Origin: Heligmosomoides polygyrus polygyrus
Taxonomy: Eukaryota; Nematoda; Chromadorea; Rhabditida; Heligmosomidae
NCBI GenBank assembly: GCA_947396885.1
Contig: OX377204.1
Span: forward strand, 25,675,706 to 25,739,705
Direction of reading: 5' to 3'
Length of the DNA stretch: 64,000 nucleotides
Under the pieces are notes generated by a model. That model did not search any database. It was not told the DNA's origin and saw only the letters and a list, made by a program, of their open reading frames with translations. The translations under genes were made by a program, and so were the position numbers. How positions within the stretch are numbered: position 1 is the first letter of the stretch; each line of letters begins with the position of its first letter. Positions 33,282 to 43,829 of this stretch are shown in pieces.

Positions 33282-35829
33282 TTGCAGGCGACAGGACCTT
33301 GTGACAGGCCGGCCTACGAAGACCCATGTCACATCATATGGTGTATGACAGTTCATGTATTTCGAGATAGTGCTACGGCGTCCGCGGGAGCCGACGCGCA
33401 CTCGCAGAGCCCGGCGAGTGTGAGAAGTATGCGAGGGTCCCTGCTGCGAGGACGACGTCGGGGGGCAACTGAGCTAGTCCGAAAGTCCCGTAAAGTAAGC
33501 AGGACCCGCGTGGCTACGCTGAATGTGGGCACGTTGACGGGCCGCTCGTGCGAGTTGGTTGAAGCACTGCAGCGTAGAAGAGTTGATTTCTGTGCGGTGC
33601 AGGAGACGAGGTGGTCCTGCCGCAAGTCAAGGGACATATGAAGTGGCTTCAAGACCATTCTATGTGGAAGTCCCAGGACCACCAGTGGTGTCGGTGTAAT
33701 CGTCTCCGAACGATTTTGTGACTCGATTGTAAGCGTCGAACGCTTTGACGATCGGTTGATGAAGATCATTGTCGCCGCTAAGGAGCGACTCTATCACTCC
33801 TTCTCTGCGTATGCTCCGCAGACCGGCCGCTCAGAGCAAGCCAAGGATGAGTTTTGGAACCAGCTTGATGAGAAGACAGCAGAGGTACCGTCAAAAGTTG
33901 TCGCTGGTGACCCTAATGGGCACGTAGGTGCTGCGAAGGACGGTTACAGCTGTCACGGTGGTTTCGGGTACGGCCGATGGTGAGCCTATTCTTGATTATG
34001 CGGAATCGCATAACCTCACCATTGTGAACACCGTTTTCCGAAAACGCGACTAACACCTCATCTCATGTTATAGTGGGAGCTCCAAGTCTCAAATAGACTT
34101 TGTGCTTGTGAAGGATCGCGACCGGAGCTTTGTCACAGACGCGAAGGTCGTGCCGTATGAGACGGTCGCCCCACAGCACCGACCGCTGATCTGTACTTTG
34201 CAGATCGCCTCTCCGAGGCTGAAGCAGGTCGAGCGATGCGGTGCTGCAAGAATCAAGTGGTGGCGAATGAAAGAGAAGGAATCAGCTGTGATTTCTCGCG
34301 TGCGGTTACCGACAGTCACGACTGTCGACGAAACTTGGAAGAAAACGACCGACGCGATTCGTCAAGCTGCACAGTCGGAACTCGGCATTACGAAGCCTGG
34401 GCGACGGAAGGTCGACAAGCAGGCATGGTTGTGGACAAACGACGTGAAGGCAAAGGTTCGAGAGAAGAAGTCGCTCTATCACGTGTTTTTCGGCGTAAAG
34501 ACCGCCGATAACTGGCAGAAGTACCAAGAAGCGAAGAAAGCTGCAAAGAAGGCCGTGGCTGTTGCAAAAACCACTCATTATGGAGATGTCAACGAGAAAC
34601 TCGAGTCAAGCGATGGCGAGCGGTATCTGTAGCGGCTTGCTAAGAATCGCCATGGGCAGACCGAGGATATTGAGAAGTTTTTCGGCATCAATGATGAGAA
34701 TGGCCGTCTTCTTATGGACCGCAAGAAGGTATTGAAGCGATGGCGCGATTACTTTGAGGAAATCTCTACAGTGGAATTTCCTCATCCAGCCACTCCCTCA
34801 ACGGTTCCAACCCACGGCCCCGTCCAGAAGATCACCGTGGAGGAGATTGAAACGGCTTTGAAGAAGATGAGGCCAGGCAAAGCGACTGGGCCCGATGACG
34901 TGGCAGCTGATTTGTGGAAGTTTTGGTACCTTGCTGAGTGGTTGGCGAAGTTCTTCAATCAGGTTGTGGCGGTGAAAAAGTGCCTGAGTCTTCGTTCGCT
35001 TTCCCCACACCTCTTTGTTGTCCTGATGGACGCCATTACACGGGATCTTCGGAAGCCAGTCTGTTAGACTTTGCTTTATGCTGATGACGTAAAGGTGAAC
35101 TCGTGCGAGAGGTGCAAGCTTGGTGTGATCGCTTGGAGTGTTTTGGACTCAGACTGAACGTGAAGAAGACCTAGTATCTAACTCTAACGACGGACGTTAA
35201 TGAGACCAGCTTCATCAAGGTTGACGGCATCGAGCCCTTCGGTTTTTAAGTACTTGGGATCAGCAGTAGCATCTGATGGAAATCTGATGATTGAAGTGAA
35301 CTCACGCGAGAGTGCTGCTTGTTCCAAGTGGCGCTCGTTGACTGGCGTGTTCTGCGATAGGAAGATACCAGAGCGCTTGAAGTCAAAAATATATAGAACC
35401 GTCGTCCAGCCGGTAGCGACGTACGGTGCTGAGTGTTGGCCTGCGACCAAGGAGGTTGAAACGCGCCTCAGCGCCATGGAGACGAAGATGTTGCGCTGGA
35501 CGGCTGGAGTTACGCGCCTGGACAGCATCCGAAACGATGTCATTCGGCAGAAGTTTGGTGTCGCGCCGATAGCGGGCAAGATGCGCGAAGCTCGCTTACG
35601 ATGGTACGGCAACGTTCTGCGTGGGAAAGAAGACAGCGTCCGCAAGATAGGCCTTAACTTCGAGGTAATAGGAAAGCGGCCTAGAGGGCGCCCGAAGCAG
35701 CACTGGTCTGACACGTTACATATGGACTTGAAGGTAGCTGGTGTCCACCCTGATCTAGCGCTGGATCGGGATAGGCGACGTCATGACACCGGAATAGCGG
35801 ACCCCGCTACGAAGCGGGAGAGACGCTGA
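33282..35829 (+). pseudogene. RTE-B endonuclease-RT polyprotein, decayed
   Basis: The expected start ATG is TTG here. Endonuclease motifs are recognisable (VQETRW, SAYAPQTG, then GDPNGHVG with the motif asparagine displaced), but frame changes and stops at 33639-33641, around 33980 and at 34630-34632 break it. The RT core is deleted near 34990. The C-terminal block (35200-35829) is open again and ends in the usual basic tail and TGA. Roughly 80-90% like the 60.5-kb copy where they overlap. Confidence 0.9.
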
Positions 35830-36378
35830 AGAAGAAGAAGTAGTAGTAGTAGTAACTTAATTTACAACATCATTAAAGGTAAACGTTGGATAGCTGTTGT
35901 AGGCAATAGATGCAGCGATGCTGTAAATGTGAAAAGCGTTCTCCGACTCTTATTCTTCTAGAAAAAAATGGAGCATTCAATCTTTAAGAGGCTTCTGTAC
36001 AGTCCCGATCCTAAAAATGTTTTTCTTACGAATCGATAAAGATTCCAAATAAAACATTAAATTAGATTTCATTCAAAGTCTGAGAAGAAAGGTGCATCTT
36101 TCGGAAACAGGTAGACTTTAGTTGAAGCTTTTTTTGCGACAGCAACACTTTTTCGTACAAGAGAAACAAAATTTTCCTTTGCTCCACATTTCTCAAATTT
36201 TCATGACAGTCTTCACAAATTCTGCTTTACAAGATGCTCGACTTGCTTGGCTAGTTACTAGCACTGTTTCTAATCTCTCACCTCCTATAGCAGTTTGTTT
36301 CGTTCTCTTCTGCTTGTTGTAGTTTCTATGGTTCTAACATGTTATGTCGCCTACTGCTGTTTGCACTGTATGCACATC

Positions 36379-36400
36379 AAATAAATAAATTTAATAAACA
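36379..36400 (+). repeat. LINE-like (AAATAAAT)n tail stub
   Basis: tcaaataaataaatttaata after a T-rich stretch (36180-36370) that resembles CR1-like 3' UTRs. No coding remnant is recognised. Confidence 0.4.
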
Positions 36401-36784
36401 AATAGTGTGGCAGCTCATCGTCTTCCACCGTCTTCCAGTGTGACAGCTCATCGTCTTAGGGCTGCGTATCTTCATCCCGGCTTAGCGTCCATCAACACTT
36501 TTCTGTTAGACAGCTTCGCAGCTTTCCCTGCGGCTCTATGCAGATAATGTTGGACCGCTGAGACTTTTAGCAGGTTGCACATCCATGGTGAAGAATTAGA
36601 GAGGTAAAGTGAGCACACTCCTACTGCGATGACTTTTCCCTTCAAGAAGATGGTTACAAAAAGTGGTTTTGCATTGCAAAATAAGTCCGACCTATTATAT
36701 GAAAAAGCGAAGTGAGTGACTGGATTCAAATTTTTATCGCCGAGCTCTTTAAATGTTGTTTCTGGAAGTTCTGCTGCGATGAAA

Positions 36785-36930
36785 GGTCTTGCGCCAGACG
36801 GGACTCGAACTCATACACCTGGTGATTTCCAGGCGACGAGGCCTTACACCACGGTCGCTGCTCCACCAAACGTAACATCCGCGATATCCTCAAGGCGTGA
36901 TATCGGGATCGATAAGTGATCGCCACCTAT
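36785..36930 (-). repeat. SINE2 copy with tRNA-like head
   Basis: On the minus strand, the tRNA-like part spans 36858-36790 with ATGAGTTCGAGTCCCGTCTG at the T arm. The leader gatgttacgtttggtgg matches the leader before the tRNA-like part at 8.16 kb. The acceptor stem has two mismatches. There is no inverted duplication here, unlike the 8-kb copy. Confidence 0.65.
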
Positions 36931-38069
36931 GACTCTAGAAGCGTCTATGTACGTATTGTCCTGATATGCATGAGATGCTCTATATGCGCGAAAAAATTAC
37001 AAAAGATTTAGAGCCTGCTTTCAAACCAGATCGGCGTGATTTTCAAGGCTTTTTGCAGAACTAATGATGCTGTACAATGTTTTGGCGGTGTACTCACATC
37101 GCTCAGACGATAAATGAGGTCCTAGACTTGAGTAAAGGATCAAAGCCTCGAAAAAGCTCAGCTTCCAAAAGACAGCTGCGCATATGCACAGAGTTCAAAG
37201 CAAAAATGAAGGAAGTAATTTGAATGAAGCTATGCAGCACAACAGCACAGAGAGGGTATACGCCAATCGTGAGAAACGAAATGCGACGACGGCCTATACA
37301 TAGAAATCATGCATGAATCAATGGTTTATGAATCATTAATGGATCGTCTAGGGAAGTGATGGATCAGCGAGGATTGCCGTTCATGTACGATTAGGCTATC
37401 TTTGCAGGTTCACTTCTGGAAAGTATAGTCGCCCTAACTGCCCAAATCTACGTCAATTCATTTCATTTCGGATCACGAAGCACATACTTAAGCTTCCACC
37501 CGGCTAACACATGCATCCGATGGTTCGCGTCTTGCTCAAGGCAACAAGGCTTTATATCGTTCTGGAGCCGCGGACCCTATGAAAACATCATTGCACTGAC
37601 CGATCCATTGGCTAGCTATGATTAAAGCCGACCATTGTCCTTTTGCTCTTCAATTACACAAAGGGAAGCTGATAGACTCCGAATGAAAGGCCCTTGAGTC
37701 ACGAAAATAAAAATAAAGAAGTTGTGGCAAGCACAATGCTCGAGTGAAGAGGTACATATGTCCGCATGCCACATCTTGAGAGCTTGATCTGCCGTGGTGG
37801 ATGCAGACCTTTAGAAGCAGACGAAGATGGAATGGTCACATGTGTCGCCTAATGAGGAGCCGTTGAATCTATTGCAATATAGTGGAAACTTGAGAAGCGG
37901 GACATACTAATAAATTGAACGAATGAATTGATGAGAAGAGTAGAAACAGACCAATCATCACTACTGAAGACGTGTTCGGGAGAAATGATGAAGCTGACGT
38001 GTCCGACTCTGCTTCGTTTCTGGTCGTGACGTATTGGCTGGAAACCACAGTGAACGAAAGAGAAAAAAT
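36931..38069. other. No recognisable feature
   Basis: No long open frame, hairpin or known repeat seen. Confidence 0.45.
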
Positions 38070-38071
38070 TA

Positions 38072-38932
38072 CAGGATGCGTAAAAAGTATTGACACACTG
38101 AACGTAAACATTTCATTATATGCAACAACACATCATAAAATTTAATAAGTTTATATACGAAATGTCAACAATGATTTAGCGAACAGAATATGTAGCATCA
38201 CTTGCATTTTATATGGGCTTCTTTGCTACGAATTCAGGGGCGAAGACGATGAGGAAAGGCATCGACGGTGCGCCGCAAGTAGTCCACGTCGATTTCGTAC
38301 TATGTTTTGACCTTCATTGACTTGATACTTTTGTGCATTCAACCTGTAAAAAGTGTTACATGCTCTTTAAAGACCTCCAAAATGCTAATTCTGGCAGAAG
38401 GCTCGCTGCAAGGGAGGCGCATCCGGTCAGTATCATGGTTTGTGCATTCACACAAGCGCCTCTCGTTTTCATGGATACGGAAGTGAAGATAAATCAGTAC
38501 AACAATCTATATGGATGTCCTTGGCTTCCTTGGCTTGAATCCCATATTGACAACAAGCCGCATGTCTTCCAGCAGGATTAGACTCCTGCGCAGAGTCGAG
38601 GATTGTTCTGGACTAGTGCCGCGCCAACTTGAAGAACTTCATTTCGGCAGAGGGATGATCTCTGTATAGACCGGATTTGAATCTGCTGAATTATTCTACT
38701 GATCAAAGCATGGAACGATATCGACGTGGACTACTTGCGGCGCACCGACGATGCCTTTCCTCGGCGTCTTCGCCCGTGTATTCGCAGCAAAGAAGCCCAT
38801 ATAAAATACATGTGATGTTATTCTGTTCGCTAGATAATTGTTGACATTTTGAATGTAAACTTGTTAAATTTTATGATGTGTTGATATTTTTAACGTTTAC
38901 GCTCAGTGCGTCAATACTTTTTACGCACCCTG
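38072..38932 (+). mobile_element. Tc1-like transposon with ~220-bp inverted ends
   Basis: Outer ends CAGGATGCGTAAAAAGTATT on the left and CAGGGTGCGTAAAAAGTATT on the right (inverted), each next to TA (38070-38071 and 38933-38934). The inverted arms run 38072-38300 and 38715-38932 at about 85% identity. The right arm contains the transposase C-terminal coding sequence, so the left arm is an antisense copy of it. 861 bp long, against ~1.3-1.6 kb for autonomous Tc1-like elements. Confidence 0.88.
38333..38822 (+). pseudogene. Tc1-like transposase remnant
   Basis: The frame reads HPVSIMVCAFTQAPLVFMDT and KPHVFQQD, which correspond to the second-aspartate region of Tc1-like transposases, and then hits a stop at 38579-38581. 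Further stops follow before the C-terminal block KAWNDIDVDYLRRTDDAFPR, RLRPCIRSK. The N-terminal DNA-binding domain is absent. Clearly non-functional. Confidence 0.8.
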
Positions 38933-38934
38933 TA

Positions 38935-41535
38935 GTTTCTTATGAATGAGAAGAGCTTTTTAGGTGTGCCCTTTGAGTTTTTTGAAAGGCATGCTGAAAT
39001 TTATTAGGACAATGCAATCAAATCAGTGGGATTCGCGTCAGCACACCAACTCTGTAACGGCATAGTTTCGGTCCATGCAAGATCACAAATCGAACAGTTT
39101 TTTGAGGTTATGGACCCCAAGTGCACGAGCATTCCGAGTGTTCCGAGCACCACACCATTGATACATGTTGTATCTAGCACAGCGTTTATTATGAAAGCAA
39201 CTTTCGTAAGCTGGTTTTTAAAAATTGTTCTTTGTGGTGGTTTGCTTCACTCAAATAAAATTTACCTGATTGCTAGGCAAAGCTCATTCTTTTTGCGCCA
39301 GTTCCTGACAAAAACCTCGGCTAGAGCTTTCCGAATAGAAAAAACAGTTTCTTCACTCACCAAGTTAATATAAAAATAATATTTTTTACAAATTTTCTTC
39401 TTATTCACTGCCTTCGAGAAACCTATCAATAGCAACAATGACAGGGAGTATGTATGACGGAGACCCCCATTCTTCATACAGAGAATTTAACTGGCCCATT
39501 GTATGCATTCAAAGATCGTACACGTAGTTAAACCTGTGAAGGGGTTCCGAAGATCAGTTATCATCGCTGGTATCAGCGGTTTCGATGAGAAATGGGGCCT
39601 TGAAAAATAGTTATTACCGAGCCGAAAGGCAAATGACGACAAGCATCAAAAGAGAGTAGTAAAGAGGTAGAACAGTGGACTCAGATAAGACGACAGAAGA
39701 GCTGTGTTTTTTAAACTGCCACATTCATTGAGATATAAGGACTGGAATTGCTTTACCATAATCCTCAATGTATGGCCTGGTCCGCCTAGCAACAGTGCTT
39801 ACAAATGCCTTCCAGAGATGAATTCAGGCGCTTCTCAATTACTTGTCCTAAATGGGGCCGAATTCACAGATCAGAATAATCAGGCCGCATCTAAAGAGAT
39901 TCCCAAATGGACGCTATCTAAACGGGTCGATCGGCTCCTTGATTGGCTGGTACGTGTTCGTCTGGACTTCAGATTGGCTGCGATTGGCCGCCACATTCCC
40001 TCCTCTTATGTAGCACACGTTAACTACTACGACCTGAATTTGAATGCAAAGTGGTTAAGTTTGGCATCTGTCTTATTCTTTGTACTCAGCTCCCTTTATA
40101 AACGATGAAATACCCTTTTATTTCAAACCTTTTATACAAATTGTTGTCCAAACATCAGACTTTCTTAATGGGAAATGCGCCGCAAAAATGCAGCCGTTGT
40201 CATAGAAATATTTTCTCCTTTCCCTACATCAACGGAAAAGGACAATTTGGATAACTGAACAAAACAATTCTTTGAATAATGCAGTAGATCAGAAAACGGG
40301 TAGAACGATTTCTCTCACGAAGGAGAGGAGAAAGAATGACGCTTCCTCTTTAGTCCCCCTCACTAACTCCGCGGAATGTTTCTGTTGCGCCTGGACGGAC
40401 AACCTACTTTTGATGTGGTTAAAAGACGGTAGTTTTCGACAGAAAGCATCTACGCCAACCTTGTGAAGTGCATAGGGTTTCAGACTGGCTCTGACAAGAG
40501 GTGCAAGTGGCTGTTTTCCAGGAAAACCCGACGACGCGGGCGTCGAGAGCTTTTGAAGCAGTTTAGAGTTGCCAAGTCCGCAATAATAACCTCACACGTC
40601 CCTACTTCACGAAGGCAATTTCTTAAAGACCATGAAAGAGAGCAGGTTCTTCTCAACCTGACGCGACGTATTTACAGCCGCACAAAAGCTTTTACTGAGC
40701 TCTCAAGTTTTAGGCTCATTGTAAGTCGCGACAAATTGTTGTCAAAAATGATGGAACAAGACAAAGCCTCGGCTATCTATTAAGCCAGTCAAGAAAGGCA
40801 GCAATGATGCAGAGGGCAGGGTTTCGATGCATGATCATTTATTTCAGAGAAAAAAAAATGATGAAGGCCGATTTAAAGTGACGGATGGGCTACCTAAAAA
40901 GACATGCGTGCAGTGAAAAGTCGTCGTGTTAAACGACCATGGGAGCGGGCTCCTTATGAAGAGGAATGACCTAATGCCTTAATGGAAAAGGGGCCGCTGA
41001 GACCAAAAATCATTGCGCCTCAACTTGAACCTTTAGCTGGGCAGAAGGTATCGTGTGCTTCGAAGTGTTTCTCGATCAAAAGTTCCTGTGTCCTTGCCTT
41101 ATTGCTGGCTTCTTGAAGGACTAGTGTCTCAAGATGTCGTGCTTCCAATTATGAACCGAGTCGATTGGAGTGCATTGATGAGAGCGACAAACTGAGAAAA
41201 CCTTTTCCTTCCGTCGTATTCACCTGCCTAGTAGGGTAATCGGAGCTGACGAGCTTCAACGAGCCTGCAGTCTTCTCCTGAGTTAATCCGATTAGTGGCA
41301 CTTGGAATGGAATGATGCGGAAGTGTGTTCCAAAAGAAAATGACTCCCGGAAAATTCTTCGTAAGAAGCGATGTGGCAATGATTTCGCCAAGCAAAAATC
41401 TCAGCAAAAAGGATATTACAGCTATGGTAAACATATTTTATGGGTCGGAAACAACAAAGGCAATGATGAATTAATTGCATATTGTTGTTTTATACATCGA
41501 AACAATTAGAGGGACCGGGGAGAATTTGCGCCTCC
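38935..41535. other. No recognisable feature
   Basis: Several frames of 60-135 codons (for example 39704-40108 and 40463-40783, plus) lack any motif I recognise. The latter is rich in Lys and Arg but otherwise featureless. Confidence 0.45.
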
Positions 41536-41546
41536 TTATAGTATCC

Positions 41547-42791
41547 AGTTACCGTCCAATTCGTCTTCTTTCGCACACCATGAAAATCTTTGAGCGAATT
41601 GTCGACGGACGTATCCGGGATGTCGTACAGCTTTCCACGAATCAGTGTGGTTTCGTATCTGGCTGTGGCACCGTTGATGCCATTCAAGCCGTTCGTCTTC
41701 TGCTAGGAAAGCACCGCGAGAAACAGAAACCGGTGCATTTTGCCTTCCTGGACTTGGAGAAGGCCTTCGACCGCGTTCCGCGAGATGTTATATGGTACGC
41801 GTTGCGACAACATGGTATCCCTGAAGAGCTTATTGAGTGGGTGCGCATTTTATACTCTTGCCCAAGGAGTCGAGTGCGAGCGCCAGCGGGCACCTCGATG
41901 GAGTTTCCCATCTCTGTGGGGGTGCATCAGGGATCTGCGCTATCCCCTCTGCCCTTCGTGGTCGTGATGAATGCAATCTCACGAGATCTCCAAATGGCGG
42001 CACCTTGGACGCTGCTGTATGCTGACGACGTCATGCTTGCATGTGAAGACAAAACCGAACTCGAGCGACAGGCACAGGAGTGGTGCGATCGTTTGGCATT
42101 GTTCGGTCTCAAGCTAAACGTCAAAAAGACGGAATACTTGACGACGGATGTGAATGAGCACGGATCTATTAAGATCAATGGTACTGAGCTCTCACGAGTT
42201 ACATCCTTCAAGTATCTCGGATCAAAAGTCACGTCCGATGGCAGCTTAAAGATGGAGGTGAATGCGCGTGTGAGTGCAGCCTGGTCCAAATGGCGCTCGC
42301 TGACTGGGGTGCTTTGCGACAGGACAATACCTGAGCACCTCAAATCGAAGGTTTATAGAGCAGTAGTCCGCCCAGTAGCGACGTACGGTGCTGAGTGCTG
42401 GCCCGTGACGAAGGAAGTTGAAAGCCGCCTCAGTGTAATGGAGACGAAGATGCTACGGTGGACGGTTGGAGTTACGCGATTGGACCGCATTCGTAACGAC
42501 ACCATACGACAGAGGTTCGGTGTCGCCCCGATATCCGAGAAGCTGCGCGAAGCTCGTCTTCGATGGTACGGCCACGTCCTTCGCGCTAACGACGACACCG
42601 TGTGTAAGATTGGCCTGAATCTTGTGGTCCCTGGAAAGCGGCCCAGAGGACGCCCGAAGCAACGTTGGCTAGATACGTTGCGCTTGGACTTAGAGATGGC
42701 TGGTGTGCACCCTGATCAAGCATTTGATCGGGAGAATTGGCGTCACCACACCAGAAGAGCGGACCCCGCCACCAAGCGGGACAGACGCTAA
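41547..42791 (+). pseudogene. RTE reverse transcriptase, open but N-terminally truncated
   Basis: The frame is undamaged for its whole length. It contains QCGFVSGCGTVDAIQ, AFLDLEKAFDRVPRDVIWY, VGVHQGSALSPLPF and LLYADDVMLA with YADD intact, then the C-terminal block (AECWPVTKEVESRLSVMETK, RLRWYGHVLR) and the terminal basic residues. The frame happens to continue upstream into flanking DNA to 41475, but that part is not LINE sequence. The endonuclease is missing, so it cannot mobilise itself. Confidence 0.9.
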
Positions 42792-42812
42792 TGAAAATGA
42801 TGATGATGATGA
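41547..42812 (+). mobile_element. RTE, B-related subfamily, 5'-truncated insertion
   Basis: An 11-bp TSD, ttatagtatcc, lies at 41536-41546 and 42813-42823. The copy starts abruptly in the RT fingers (SYRPIRLLSHTMKIF), as expected when target-primed reverse transcription stops early. The tail is (ATG)n-type, gatgatgatgatga, instead of GAA. The sequence is about 75-80% like B, so it is a sister subfamily. Confidence 0.9.
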
Positions 42813-43089
42813 TTATAGTATCCGAAACTTTTTTACTCCTTTATGCGCAGATTCATCTAAGAGCGCACACAATGCTTAGATGCCAATGGAATGTTTAGCC
42901 GCGAAAATAGTTTGAGGCTCAGGGAAACCTGATAAGGGCGACTCATCGGCCTTTATTTTCCACTGTGATATAGAAACATGCTTCAAATCACAGGGTAATA
43001 TTTTGTTCAACAAACTCAGCGCCCTGAGAGAAAAGACTGGTGCCTAATTTATATTCTTGTAAAAGAAGCCTTACTTTCACCTGTATCAC

Positions 43090-43825
43090 CTGTCGTCCCG
43101 TTGATCATCGACTTGCTCGAGCGGGCGCCAGCAGCATCTCCATTCGTCCCTGTCGCGTGCCAGAGTGCTCCTCCTCGCTCGAGGGACACGAAGAGCGTCA
43201 TATCGGTCGTTCAGGGCTTTCACGAAGAAGTCCGACCAACGCGTTGGTGGGCGCCTGGTGTTCTTTTGACATTCCGCGGAATCCAGTCGGTGATGGCTCT
43301 CGTCCATCGGGTGTCTGCGAAGCGCATTACGTGGCCGGTCCACCTAATTTTCGACAACTTGGCCCACGCGACAGCGTCTCTGATCTTCGAACGTCGGCGA
43401 AGCTCGGAACTCCGAAGGCCTTCTCTCACTTGCGTGAGTCGTGTCACTCCGAGCATCGTCCTCTCGATTCCACGCTGCGCGACTCTGATCGCATGTTCAT
43501 CCTGCTTTCGTATAGCCCAGGTCTCTGAGGCGTATGTTAGGGCAGGAAGAGCAGTGGAGTCGAATAGGTGGGCACGGAGTCGGACGTTCTTCGTTTTCTT
43601 CACGATTTCTTCGACGCTCTTGAAAGCTCCCCAAGCCGCTCGTTTCCTCCTGCTCTGCTCTGGTGCTATGTCGTTGGCCATGTTGCCTTCGCGACCCAGA
43701 TAGACGTAGCTGGAGCATTCGGAGATGTTCGTTCCGTTGAGCGAGAATGGGGCATCAGAAACTTGTCCGTTCCAAGCAGCATGTCAAATTTGACGCGTCT
43801 GCTCTCCAGATTCGTTCCTTATAGA
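43090..43825 (-). pseudogene. RTE family C, C-terminal fragment (minus)
   Basis: Minus-strand frame: FSLNGTNISECSSYVYLGRE, RRKRAAWGAFKSVEEIVKKT, HLFDSTALPALTYASETWAI, RVAQRGIERTMLGVTRLTQV and KIRWTGHVMRF. It then shifts frame to RRPPTRWSDFFVKAL and RDRDEWRCCW. This is the conserved C-terminal region of RTE proteins, clearly divergent from families A and B. The catalytic RT core is missing. On the minus strand it ends in a gtgatacaggtga tail near 43082. A possible 7-bp duplication (gaaagta) flanks it, which is too short to trust. Confidence 0.82.
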
Positions 43826-43829
43826 GGGT

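Larger units (their letters stand above)
33203..35851 (+). mobile_element. RTE family B, full-ends copy with internal deletions
   Basis: Bounded by a 16-bp TSD, gtaacttaatttacaa, at 33187-33202 and 35852-35867. It begins GGTGGCGATG like the other B copies and ends with a mixed (GAA)4(GTA)4 tail. An ~450-bp deletion with ~8 bp of filler at about 34990 removes the RT fingers and first palm aspartate. A 20-bp deletion at about 35090, between two GTAA words, follows YADD. Dead copy. Confidence 0.92.
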
